Shown here piece after piece: positions 1-13,100 of a DNA stretch of 64,000 bases. Source of the DNA: Platerodrilus igneus (Eukaryota; Arthropoda; Insecta; Coleoptera; Lycidae). The translations under genes and the position numbers were made by a program. The notes under the pieces were generated by a model. The model ran no database searches, was not told where the DNA came from, and was given only the letters and a program-made list of their open reading frames with translations. The stretch is taken from assembly GCA_036346225.1 (NCBI GenBank), contig JARFIW010001215.1:7144501-7208500 (forward strand), given 5' to 3'. The stretch's first letter is position 1, and each line of letters opens with the position of its first letter.

Positions 1-1000
1 GCTTGGACGAAATAATTGTATTTGGTGGGGTAGAGGTTATAACAAATAACTTACAATGGTTGAATTTTCAAAATTGTTCTGTATTGTGCCGACTTTTAGT
101 TTTTAAGACTGTATCGTCAGACTAATAGATGTCGCAGTAAGGCAAAAAAGGGACCTACAAACACGTCCACGAATTTTTAAACCATGACAACATTGTGTTC
201 GCATACTTGACCAAATATTTAACCTTTGCGAGGTTGGTACTAATTTGTGCTTTCTTGTACCATTCGGATAAACTCAATATCCGCTTCTATACACTAGGGG
301 AACATATTGAAGGTCAAATATGAAATAAATAACTATTTTCACAAATATTTACAACAGTTTTGCAAGTTATTTTAAGTCAAGGGTGGGCATTGCTCGGGGA
401 TTACTTTGTGGAAGCGGATGTTAGCCAAGGGTCTAACTTTTTAGCCGTCTTATGAGACGAGTCTTCGGTCACGCACAGTACGAAACTCTTGGTTCAACGC
501 GGATTTTTCAGACTCCTGGCCGGCACAAAATTTTTGTGGCGTGCCGCACACGGCTCGCGGGCCGCTATTTGCACAGCCCTGTTCTTAAGTTCTACCACTC
601 AAAAGCAAACAGTATTCGTACGAATGTTTTCCAGAAACTGAGTGGGCGAAAAAATGTTATTTGGAGGTGTGGAGATGATAACAAATAATTTAAAATTCCT
701 GAATTTTCAAAATGGTTAGGTATTGTGCCGACTTTATTTTTTATGACACTATCATCAGACTGATAGATGTGCAGCGCGGCAAAGAAGGTACTCACAAATA
801 TGCCTACGAATTTCTAAACCGTGACATCATTGTATTCGCACACTTGACCAATTAAATCCCACCTTTTACGAGGTTGGTTTAATTTGTGAATTCTTGTACC
901 GCTTCGGCAGGCTAGATGAAACATACCGACGTTCAAATATAAAACAAATAATTATTTTTTCACATATTTACAAAAATTTTGCAAGCCGCCTTTCGGTGGA
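1..1000. repeat. Diverged direct-repeat pair, unit about 640 bp
   Basis: The stretch from about 8 to 375 recurs, diverged, at about 646 to 986. Shared landmarks are TTGTGCCGACTTT (92 and 726), the ATCGTCAGACTAATAGATG-like block (112 and 752), the CACTTGACCAA block and GCGAGGTTGGT. The spacing is near 640 bp, so this is the tail of a tandem array or of a duplicated transposon. No coding capacity was recognised; the ORF of 78 codons at 452-688 lies in the non-repeated spacer and looks random. Confidence 0.7.
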
Positions 1001-1099
1001 CCACATGATGACAAAAAAGGACAAAAGAACCACAAAAACTAAACTAAAAAAACGACTGAACACCGCGACGCTTAAACGATGCAAAGATAAAATTAGTCA

Positions 1100-3298
1100 C
1101 TAAACGTCACAAATAACAGCTACGACATAAATAAAATCGCTAGCCCAATAAAAATACCTCAATTACTTATAAAATGAACCATAAACCACCCTGTATTTAT
1201 TTATTTACTCAAATTTCAAACTTTCAATTTAAAATTTAAACAAGCAGATCCACTTCAAAAAATCAGATTTATAAAATCCTTGACTCTGCTTGGTCCGTTC
1301 AAAATTTAACTATTCAAATAAACGAGTAGAACACGTGTTATGGTATGCAATGGATGCCGAAAACCTACTAATTATATGTTTACGTGATGACTGGTACAAG
1401 GTTGAACTGCTGCACCACTAATTATACCAAAACTTCGATTTCAAGAAGCATTTAGTTCTTAAAATTTAAAATATTTTATTTAATATTAATGCAAAAATTA
1501 CAGTTTTTTCAGTATTTATTTAATTCAAAAAGGCCTAGGTCTTGGCTTTTGTTTGTTATTTTATTATATGTAACTATAAAAATTTTACAAACTTATTTGC
1601 TAGTTTTATGCGGTTTTCACTGGATTTGCAGGATTTTTGTTATAAAAACTTCAAATTTATTACAAGCGCCTTTAAAGACGTTTTTGAAATTGCTGTTTGT
1701 GCTAAATTATGAAAATTTTGATTTATTAAGTTGCAATTTAACATTGTTTGGTTTTAAATACGGATTTTAGTTAAAATTCAAAGTAAAACGCACTTTTTTT
1801 TATTATTTAATTGATTAAATTCTGTTTTTGAGTTTATTTTACTAGGGTTTGAAAAATTAATGCCGCACAGTATTATTATAAGACACAATAAAAATCAAAA
1901 CTTTAAAGTAAAAAAAATAAAAATTCTTATATAAAAACTTACTTGTAGCTTCTAATCCAGGAGCTACACAAAACACGCCCGCCTGGTTCAACTGCTAAGC
2001 TATGATCTTAGGTCCCAAAGTAAGTCAAATTCGGATTGTAAGTTTAGAAAAATGGCAATATCATTCTTGAAGATCAAAGATGGACATAAACCACTAGGGA
2101 GTGGATGGTTAATTCGGCACTGGATCTCTATTAGATTCTGAAAATAAAGGAATTTGAATCTGCGCAGAATTCATATTGTTGAATAAATTCGCTCTAGTTG
2201 TTTGCCTAAGAAAATTAGGATTACAATAGGTCTATAGGATTTTGGATCTTCTGCGGGTTTGCTAAATTTATAAGATAAATGCGATGGCGGGTCGTTTTAG
2301 TACGCTTGAAAAGATTTAGATTAAACATACTTGCGGATTCTCTATTAATATTGTAGCGCCTATCGGTCTGTCTGTGGCCATAATAATTACATTAAAACGC
2401 AAACTAAGGGTTTGAACACAAAAAATAATTGGCGGGCACCCTGTGACGTGACATCTTCAAATAAAGATAATTGATAGGTCCTGTAGTACGGGATTACTTG
2501 ATCGACAGATACAAGGCTTTTACATTTAAAGGGAAATCTCGAGAATGTCATTTGCATATTCTGGGTTGTTTTAGAATAATCTAGAGCATTAAAATGTGTA
2601 TACGTTACCGTCATTGATTTTGGAAGTCAGTTCTAATTGCAGTTTTGATTATAATACTAGTCCTAATGTACAGTTTTTATTACGATATGTTGTAGGTTAA
2701 AGGTTTGAAAGATGTGACATAAATTACTGTCGATATATATGACACTGTTGATATAAATTACTGTAGTGATCATATAAATTAATATAAATTAGTAAATAGC
2801 GTTTGGATAGTTAGTTATAGTGCTTCTTTAGTAATTAAGAAGGTAGCATCGTAGTGTTAAGAAGATAATACGTGAATTGTTAGAGATTAGTTCGGAAAGT
2901 GAATGATTGTGAGAGCTCTTAGAAATTTTATTGGAACTAGTTGAGCAGGCTTGTATAATGTGTTCGAAACTAAAGAACTGTTGTTATTGCAAATACAGTT
3001 TTCGTTACAATATGCACACGCGTGTGAGGACGTGCGCATGCGCGATTGTGCGTTTGCGTACGTGTGAGCTGTGCGTACATGTGTTGGGTATTGTGTGTAT
3101 GCCCGTTTGTGTGTACTGATGAGAGCGTGTGCGGTGGCTGTGTGGGTGCGTTTGCGTGTGCATGTGATCCTTAAATGCGTGGTAAATTTGCTAACTGGTA
3201 GTGAGGAACTACGACATTTTTCGTATGTCCCTAACTTTTATTAATTATACAAAAAAAAATTGTAAAATGTATGTAAATCGGCAACAGTTTAATTGCAG
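1100..3298. other. AT-rich stretch with no recognised gene
   Basis: No gene or known repeat is recognised here. Only short open frames without recognisable motifs occur. The upstream exons and promoter of the host gene at 3299 may lie here or further left, but no signal-peptide exon could be assigned. Confidence 0.4.
3005..3175. repeat. Degenerate GT-rich simple repeat
   Basis: A 170-bp run dominated by TGTG, CGTG and TGCG dinucleotide blocks, a decayed (GT)n microsatellite lying just upstream of the first traced exon. Confidence 0.75.
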
Positions 3299-4194
3299 CT
3301 GCTGCGAGTCCAGATGTTCACGATGGCTACACTCCTTCAATCAATGTGTCTTCGACGTTAACCACTTTTTCGATACCTAACGCAGGAGAAACTAGCACGC
3401 CGAAAATTGGTAACAACCTTTAAATTTATTGGTAATAAAGATTTTCTTAAATTGGTTTTAGATTTCGACCATGAATATACTCCCCAGCAAGAAGAAAAGG
3501 TCATTAAACTTCCAAAAAACACTACCAATTTAATTAAACTCGATAGCCAATTACAATCAGTTACTGAACTGGCTGATAATCCCGAAGACATTGGAAATGA
3601 AAATCTTCTCAGTGGTGAAGGGTTGCTTGACTTTCATCTGACAAGCGATTATCCGAATATAACAACGGAAAGCTGGGCTCTTGAAATCCCAGATTTAAAT
3701 ACCACAAGCGTGGAAGACATATTTAAAACCACGGAAGGTGTGGATGAGAGTTTCAGCAATAAAAGTGGCATTCCGCTTAACACAATTATACAACTATGGT
3801 TGTGGGAACAAAAGCAAAAGCAGAGGGAAAATGAAAGTCTGCAAACTCGAATTGAGGATGTTAAAGCTAACGGTTTGTTTGTAGTGAAAAACTCTACAGA
3901 ATCTGAGGATATCAACAAGAACGACCATGATACAGATTTTGAAAATGGTAACTTTCAATCAGCAGAAAGGCAAGGAACTAATTATGATATTTTTAGTGAC
4001 GTCTGGGATAAATTCGGTTAGTGTACCGGCTTCAGATGTTTCAACTGACAATCCATCTACAATAGAAAACATACGTATGTCTGAAACCACCAACCTTCAA
4101 GATATGACGTCTACCACACCAAAAATATGGAGTACTGTTATGGCAAAACTCTTAATATGGCAGACTTCTAAAAATAGCAACAACGAGTATCTAG
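3299..4194 (+). CDS. 5'-most traced exon: glycosylated Ser/Thr-rich stalk, two frame changes
   Basis: The acceptor TTTAATTGCAG precedes 3299 and the donor CTAG/GTATGC follows 4194, leaving phase 1 as the next exon requires. Coding bias runs the whole length but in three frames: one to about 3405, another (open to a TAG at 4021) to about 4010, and a third to the donor. Sequons include NTT, NTTS, NKS, NES and NST, as in a mucin-like or LAMP-like luminal stalk. Each frame change is +1. They could be sequencing indels, real lesions, or unrecognised tiny introns; GTAACA at 3410 is a possible donor. Confidence 0.5.
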
Positions 4195-7100
4195 GTATGC
4201 GACAGAGTTTTACATATACATTTTTGAGCAGATTTGATTGTTTTTCGGTCTTCGCCACACGAAACGGTGTACTACCCATATACGTAGGTAGGAGGAATGG
4301 GCGGAGCTGGTGTAACTCCTCCAGAGGCCTGCTGTTGCCACAGCTTTTTCCTGGCTCCAGACCACTTTTTAATTTTGAGCTTGCTTAGTCATGTATGAGT
4401 CCTGAGAATTTTATTTCTGGCGGAATTTTTACCCAAGGACCAACCTTTCGCCTATTAGATAAAAATTCGCTAGGAGAACTTTTTTATATTATATGTTTAC
4501 TTTTCCGCTGCAACCTTTAATATGGCCTGATTACACCCTGTGATCCCATAAGTCCATTTTTGATATTTTAGAGAATGTTGTTTGACATTTCTCAAAAGTG
4601 TAAGGTTATGTTTAGTTTCTGGTGGAATTGGTATCATAAGGAACAGTCTAGAAGATGTTTTTAAATTTTATCCATTGGGTAAAATCGAGCCCGGATTTTA
4701 TATAAATCAACGTTCTATAAATTGTCAGAACGATTCACAGTTAACGGGATTTGAGATTGTGTATAGGACTAGGGTGACTAAACTATTAATGATAGGGATA
4801 AAATGAAGTAATTCGAGCATAAGAGAACGAACACTAGTGTAATAATAGTTGGTTATTTTGCAAAATGAAAACCCGGTGACCGGTTTTGCAATGCCATCTA
4901 TACTAACATGTCGGAAACTTGAACGATCACCGATAGTTAGTTGGTTACATTCAGGTGAGAAATATCTTGTACTTATGAATACATCAGGAATTGTGTATAA
5001 ATCAAGATCTTAGTTGGTAGTTTTGCAAAGAGAGGTGCATCCGTCCGACGAGCTGCAACAACAGCGAAACCAGTCACGAGATTTTCTTTTTTCAAAATAA
5101 CCAACAATTTTTACATTAATTTTCGTTCTTTTATGCCCGAATTATTTTAACAATGCCAGGCAAAGGTATTCATTACTGTACTTTATTGGTCGAACATAAG
5201 CCTGATTACTCACAAACACAGAGAAAACGTTTGATAATGATAGTTATAACAGTGTTTAATAACAGTAAATTCTTCTTAAAACGATGATCAAACTATAGTT
5301 ACTACTAAGTACGACTATGTAAATTTATCTACACAAGTACTTATTTATATACACATTAGGTATACTGCCTTTAACGCTTTGTCCCATAATTTATATCATA
5401 ACACTCGAGAATTCATACTTCGATTGAAATTGATCGCTCTGTCAAATCATGCGGTTTTGTAAATACGTCACAACATGGACCAGAAATTACGAGGCAATTT
5501 TTGCTTTATATGCTTCATATCATTTGTTTATGTTTACCCCTGTAACTGTCAATCAATCCATTGTTGGTTTAAGGGTTTTGTCACTTTTGATTCTTGACTC
5601 TTTGGTACCTTTGTTATATTATCAAGAGGTTCAATTTTTATAAATTTGTGATACAAAAATTTCTTCTTTCAATATAAAGCATCAACATAGCCATTCTCCT
5701 GCTTCATCTTCCTCCACTTCTTTACATTATTATAAGATTTGATAGCTAGCCTTTGCTCCGATAGTTGTGAGATGCAAGAGGCGGCTAATCTGAGAGGGAT
5801 ACGGTGGTGTATCTAGAGGGGCATGCTCTCGACATGGAATTAAGTTCTACGTAAAAAAGGCACGGTTTTGCGACGGGAAATGGGATATTTCCCGAGACAA
5901 CGCGTATCTTCTGGAATTTTTGGTTCTGCCGTCAAATTTCAAGTTACGCGTAAAAAAGCCACAAATTTTAAAAACAAGGGAGCCGATCTGACTGTGCGAC
6001 AAAAGCCGGCGAGGTGTGGCGACTTAAGAGTGCGCGAAAGAAGATTTAGTTCGCTTCCTTCGCTACGGTGTTTTATAAAGTATCTAATATACATGAAAGA
6101 CTCAATAATCGAATTATAACCTGAATTCGGCGTAGGAGCTCTAACTTTTTATAATTTGTAGGTAAAGTTTCTGGAATTTGTTAAAGTTTTGTCAAAATCT
6201 GAGAAAACAGAATTAAATTCTAAATTATAAAATACGCCGCTATAAAATGCCTATTATACATTCTTGGTTTTCGCCTCCTTTCATATATGAAAATGTGTAC
6301 TATGAGTATACGTAAGTAGGAAGAAAGGACGGTGTTGGTGTAACTCTTGTGGAGGTCTGCTGGTGCCACAGATTTTTTCTGGTTCCAGACCACGTTTAAT
6401 TTTGTGCCAGCTTAATTATGTATAAGTCATGAGCATTTTATTTCTGGCTGATTTTTTACCCTAGTACAAACCATTCGCCCATTAGAAAAAAATCTGATAG
6501 TGAAACTTTTCTACATTATAGGTTTACTAGCCGTGTTCAGATTTCTCGAAGTACTTATTGCAAATTGAAACTTTTTGAAAATTATAAATTTTTACATTTT
6601 AAGCGAATTTATAGGCTTTAATGGCGCCAACATTTTATTGGCGTAATTTTAAAACTTTGTTGCGTACATTTGGTGCTGAAATAAAAAACTTTTTCTGTAG
6701 AGGAGTCCCGTGAGATTCATTTGAAGTAAGTAGTCAGAATAAAAAAACTTATTGTTCATATTTTAGATTAACAATTGTAAATTTTTCCGTAAACATTATC
6801 GAATGTTCTTTTAGTTAATTGTCGTATTCTTTTTTTTGTTGAAATTTAAAAAGTATTTCAGAATAAAATTTTGTTCCTGGGATTACTGGATGTATTTTTA
6901 AAGAATAATTGAAATTACAATTTTGTTCATTATTTGAATTTTTAATCGTGCTCAAGAGTAACAAACTTTTTTACTGTTCTTACTGAAAATGATAATAAAT
7001 ATGTGACCGATTACTTACTTAAAGCACTAGCGGACCTTATAAGAAGGTACTACATTCAATGCTAAACGAGGAAGTTGGTCAACGGAAACCAATACGATTT

Positions 7101-10100
7101 CAGTTAAATAGTAATGAATAGCTTTACCTGACAATGGGAAAGTAATTCGAGCATAGGAGAACGAAAATTAATGTAAAAATTGTTGGTTATTTTGTAAAAA
7201 AAAAACCGTCACCGGTTTTGCTGTTTTTGCAGCTCGTCAGACGAACGCATCCTTTTTGCAAAACGTCAACTAAGATCTTGAATTGTACACCAATCCTGGT
7301 GTATTTATAACTTCAAAATATTTCTCATGCGCCCTCTATGCCCGAATGTAACAACTAACTATCGGTGACTGTTCAAGTTTTCGATATGTTAGTATAGATG
7401 GCGTTGCCCGACAAAATATTAATAATTGGTCAAAAGACAAAGATGAAAATGAAAATAAATAAATGAGCGCGTGACCGGTTTCGTAATGCCATCTATGCTA
7501 ACATGTCGGAGATTTGAACGGTCACCGATAGTTAGTTGATTACATTCAGGTATAGAAGGCGCGTGAGAAATATCTTGTACTTATAAATATATCAGGATTT
7601 GTGTATAATTCAAGGCTTTAGTTGGTTGTTTTGCAAAAAGAGATGCGTCCGTCCGAAGAGCTGCAGCAACAGCAAAACCGGTCACGAGATTTTCTTTTCT
7701 CAAAATAACCAACAATTTTTACATTAATTGTAGTTCTCTTATGCCCGAAATACTTTCCCTGATTACTCACAAACACATAGAAACCTTGATGTGAACATGA
7801 TGATTATAACAGCGTTTACTAACAGTAAATTCTTGTTAAAACGATGATCAAACTATAGTTACTACTAAGTTCGACTATGAAAATATATCTACACAAGCAC
7901 TTATTTATATACACATTAGACATACTTTAACATTTTGTCCCATAATTTGTATCATAATACTCGAGAATTTATATTTCGATTAAAATTGATTGCTCTGTCG
8001 ATCAATGCGGGTTTTTTATAGACGTCACTACATAGATCCCAGAAATTACTAGGCAATTTTCGTTTTATATGCTTCATATCGTTTCTTTATATTCACCCCT
8101 GTAGCTTTCAATCAATCCATTGTTGGTTTAAGGGTTTTATCACTTTTGACTCTTGACTCTAAGGTATCTTTGTTACATTATGAAAAGGTTCAATTTTTGT
8201 GAATGTGTGATATAAAATTTCTTCTTTGAATATAAAGCATCAACGTAACTATTCTCCTACCTTATCTTCCTCCACTCCTTTATGTTAATATAATATTTGA
8301 TAGCTAGTTTTCGATCCGATAGTTGAGAAATTCAAGGAAAGGCTAATCCCGTATCTCCCCTATGAGGGTGGCAGTGGAGGCTAATCACGCATCTCCTCTA
8401 AGAGGGCGGCGGTTGCGTATTGGAAAACACGCGCTCGACAGGGAATTAAGCTCTACTTGATATAAGCTCGGTTTTGTGACGGGAAATGAAATATTTTCGG
8501 AGCCAACGCCAATTTTCTGGAATTTTTTGTTCTGCCGTCAAGTCTCAGGTTACGCGTAAAAAGGCCATGATTTTCAAGAACGTGGGAACCGATCTGTCGC
8601 AACCTACGAGTGCGCGAAAGAAAGAAGATTTAGTTGATTTCCTTCGCTACTGTGCTTTATAAAATATCTAATATACATTCAATAATCGAATTATAACCTG
8701 AATTCGACGTAGGAGCTCTAACTTTTTATAATTTGCAGGTAACGATTTTGGAATTTGTTAGAGTTCTGTCAAAATCTGATAATACAGAATTAAATTCTAA
8801 AAATACATCGCTATAAAATGCCTAATATACATTCCTGGTTTTCACCTCCTTTCATATATGAAAAGGTGTACTATGAATTTACGTAAGTAGGAGGAAAAGA
8901 CGGTGCTGGTGTAAATCTTCTGGAAGCCTGCTGGTGCCACGGCCTTTTCCTGGTTCCAGGCTAATTTTTTATTTTGAGTCAGCTTAGTCATGTATGAGCC
9001 ATGAAAATTTTATTTCTGCCTGAATTTTTATCCTAGTACAAATCTTTCGCCCATTAAATAAAAATCAGATAGTGGAACTTTTCTACATTATATGTTTACT
9101 TTTGGCTGGAACCTTCAACAGCCGATTACACCCCGTGATCCCATAAGTCCATTTTTGGTATTTTTGAGAATATTTTTTACCATTTCTCAAAAATGCAAGG
9201 TTATGTTGAATTTCTGGCGGAATTGGTATCATAGGGAACAGTCTAAAAGACGGTTTTAAAATTTTTTCCACTTGCTTAAATTGAGTCCGGATTTTATATA
9301 AACCAACGTTCTATTAATCGTCAAAACGATACACAGTTAACGGGATCTGAGTTTGTGTATAGGACTAGGGTGACTGAACTATAAATATTAGGGATAAAAT
9401 TTTTGGAATTGTGAGCTATAATAAAGTATTTTTTATACTTCTTGCTGTTGGAATCCATGTAGTCCCCTTCATTTGAAGACTCCAAATTTAAAAAATGTAT
9501 TAATGAGATTGCGTAGCATTGATTAAAAGTAATAAAGTGCCGTGTCCAAATTTCCAGAAGTACTTAATTGCAAATTAAACCATTTTTTGAAAGTTATGAA
9601 TTTGAACATTTTATGCGAATTTATAGGCTTTAATGGCGCCAATATTTCATTAGCGTAATTTTTAAACTTTGTTGCGTACATTTGGAGCTGAAATAAAAAA
9701 AACGCTTTTTTCTGTAGAGTACTTCCTTGAAATTCATTTGAAGTAAGTAATCAGAATAAAAAACTTTGTTCGTATTTTAGATTTAAAATAGTCACCTTTT
9801 CCATATACATTATCGCATATGCTCTATATCTTAATAATTGTCATATTCTTTTTTTTTGTTAAAATCTAGAAAGATATCATTATGAAATCTTGTTCCTGGG
9901 ATTACTTAACTTATTTTTAAAGAATAATTGGAATTGCAATTTTGTTCATTATTTGAATTTTCAATCGTGCTCAAGAGTAACAAACTTTTTTTACTGTTTT
10001 TTACTGAAAATGAAAATAAATATGTGGCCGATTACTTACTTAGGCACCGGTGGACCTTCTAAGAAGGTACTACACCCAATGCTAAACAATGAGGTTGGTC

Positions 10101-13100
10101 AACGGAAACCAATATGTTTCCAATTAAATAGTAATGAATAACTTTTTCTGGCAATGGGAAAGTAAATCGAGCATTGAGAACAAAGAGTCAAGAATTAAAA
10201 GTGACAAAACCCTTAAACCAACAATGGATTGATTGACAGTTACAGGGGTAAACATAAACAAATGATATGAAGCATATAAAGCAAAAATTGCCTTGCAATT
10301 TCTGGTCCATGTTGTGACGTATTTACAAAACCGCATGATTTGACAGAGCGATCAATTTCAATCGAAGTATGAATTCTCGAGTGTTATGATATAAATTATG
10401 GGACAAAGCGTTAAAGGCAGTATACCTAATGTGTATATAAATAAGTACTTGAGTAGATAAATTTACATAGTCGTACTTAGTAGTAACTATAGTTTGATCA
10501 TCGTTTTAAGAAGAATTTACTGTTATTAAACACTGTTATAACTATCATTATCACATTACGTTTTCTCTGTGTTTGTGAGTAATCAGGCTTATGTTCGACC
10601 AATAAAGTACAGTAATGAATACCTTTGCCTGGCATTGTTAAAATAATTCGGGCATAAAAGAACGAAAATTAATGTAAAAATTGTTGGTTAATTTGCAAAA
10701 GAAAAGACCTTGACTGGTTTCGCTGTTGTTGCAGTTCGTTAGACGGACGCATCGCTTTTTGCAAAACATCCGCCTAAGGTCTTGAATTATACACAAATCC
10801 TGGTGTATTTATAAGTACAAAACATTTCTCATGCGCCCTCTATACCTGAATGCAACTAACTAACTATCGGTAACCGTTCAAGTCTCCAACATTTAGTACA
10901 GATGCCATTGCCAGAAAATATTTTAATAACTGGTCAAAAGACGAAGATGAAAATAAATAAATAACCGATTACTTACTTAAGCACTGGCAGACCTTTTAAG
11001 AAGATACTACACCCAATGCTAAACGAGGAAGTTGACCAACGGAAACCAATACATTTCCAGTTAAATAGTAACAAATAACTTTGCCTGGCATTGAAGTAAT
11101 TCGAGCATAGAACGAAAATTAATGTAATAATTGTTGGTTATTTTGCAAAATGAAAAACCAGTGACCGGTTTTGCTGTTGTTGCAACTCGTCAGACGGACG
11201 CATTTTTTTTTTTGCAAAACAATCAACTAAGATCTTGAATTGTACACAAATCCTGGTGTATTTATAAGTACAAAATACTTCCCATGCGCCCTCTATACCC
11301 GAATGTAATTAACCAACTATCTCTGACCGTTCAAATCTCAGACATGTTGGCATAGATGGTATTGCCAGACAAAATTTTAAAAACTGGTCAAAAGATATAA
11401 ATGAAAATGAAAATTTTGTGTGGCAATGCCAATTATAGTAACATGTTGGAGACTTGAACGATCACCCATAGTTAATTGGTTACATTTGAGTATAGAGGGC
11501 GCATGAGAAATATCTTGTACTTATAAATATATTAGGATTTGTGTATAATTCAAGATCTTAGTTGGCTGTTTTGCAATAAGAGATGCGTCCGTCCGACGAG
11601 CTGCAACATCAGCCAAACCGGTCACGAGATTTTCCTTTTTCAAAATAACCAGCAATTTTTACATTAATTTTCGTTCTCTTGTGCCCGAATTACTTTCACA
11701 ATTCCAGGCAAAGATATTGATCACACCTTAATGGTTGAACATAAGCTTGATTACTCACAAACACAGAAAACTTAATGTAGTAATGATGATTATAACAGTG
11801 TTTACTAACAGTAAATTCATGTTAAAACAATGATCAAACTATAGTGACTACTAAGTTCGACTATGTAAATTTTTGTACACAATCACTTATTTATATACAC
11901 ATTAGACATACTTACTTTAACGCTTTGTCCCATAATTTATATTATAATACTCGAGAATTCATACTTCGATTGAAATTGATTGCTCTGTCACACATGCGGT
12001 TTTCTAAAACGTCACAACATAGACCAGAAATTACGAGGCAATTTTTGCTTTATACGCTTCATATCATTTGTTTATGTTCACCCCTGTAACTGTCAATCAA
12101 TTCATTGTTGGTTTAAGACTTTTGTCACTTTTGATTCTAGACTCTTCGGTACCTTGGTTACATTATCAAGAAGTTCCATTTTTGTGAACTTGTGATACAA
12201 AAATTTCTTCTTTGAATGTAAAGCATCAACTTAACTTATTCTCCTGCATCATCTTCCTCCATTCATCTGCATTATTGTAAGATTTGATAGCTAGTTTTCG
12301 CTCCAATAATTGAGAGATCTGAGGGTAGACTAATCGCGTATTTCCTCTGAGAGGGATGGCGGTGGCGTATCGACGGGAGCGTTCTCGACGGGAAATTAGG
12401 TTTGGTTATGCTACGGGAAATGGGATATATTTTAAGACAACGCGTATTTTCTGGGATTTTTGGTTCTGCAGTCACATTCTAGGTTACGTGTGAAAAGCCT
12501 CATCTTCCTCCACTCCTTTACATTATTATAAGATATGATAGCTAATCTTCGCTCCGATAGTTGAGTGATCCAAGAGGCGGCTAATCTGAGAGGGGATACG
12601 GTGGCGTATTTGGAGGGGCGTGCTCTCGATGTGGAATTAAATTCTATGTAGGATAGGCACAATTTTGCGACGCGAAATGGGATATTTCCCGAGACACCGC
12701 GTATTTTCTGGAATTTTTGGTTCTACCGTCAAGTCTCAGGTTACGCGTAAAAAGGCTACAATTTTGAAGAACGTGGGAGACGATCTAACTGTGCGAGAGA
12801 GTCGGCGAGGTGTCGCGACCTATGAGTGCGCGAAAGAAAGAGGATCGAGTTGGTTTCCTTCGCTACGGTGCTTTATAAAATATCTAATATACATGGGAAG
12901 ACCCAATAATCGAATGATAACCTAAATTCGGCGTAGGAGCTCTAACTTTTTATAATTTGCAGGTAAAGTTTTTGGAATTTGTTATAGTTCTGCCAAATTG
13001 GGCCGCAAACGCCATCGGACGCGAGCAACGCACTACATTTAAAATCTGAGAAAACAGAATTAAACTCTAAATTGTAAAATACGCCGCTATAAAATGATTA

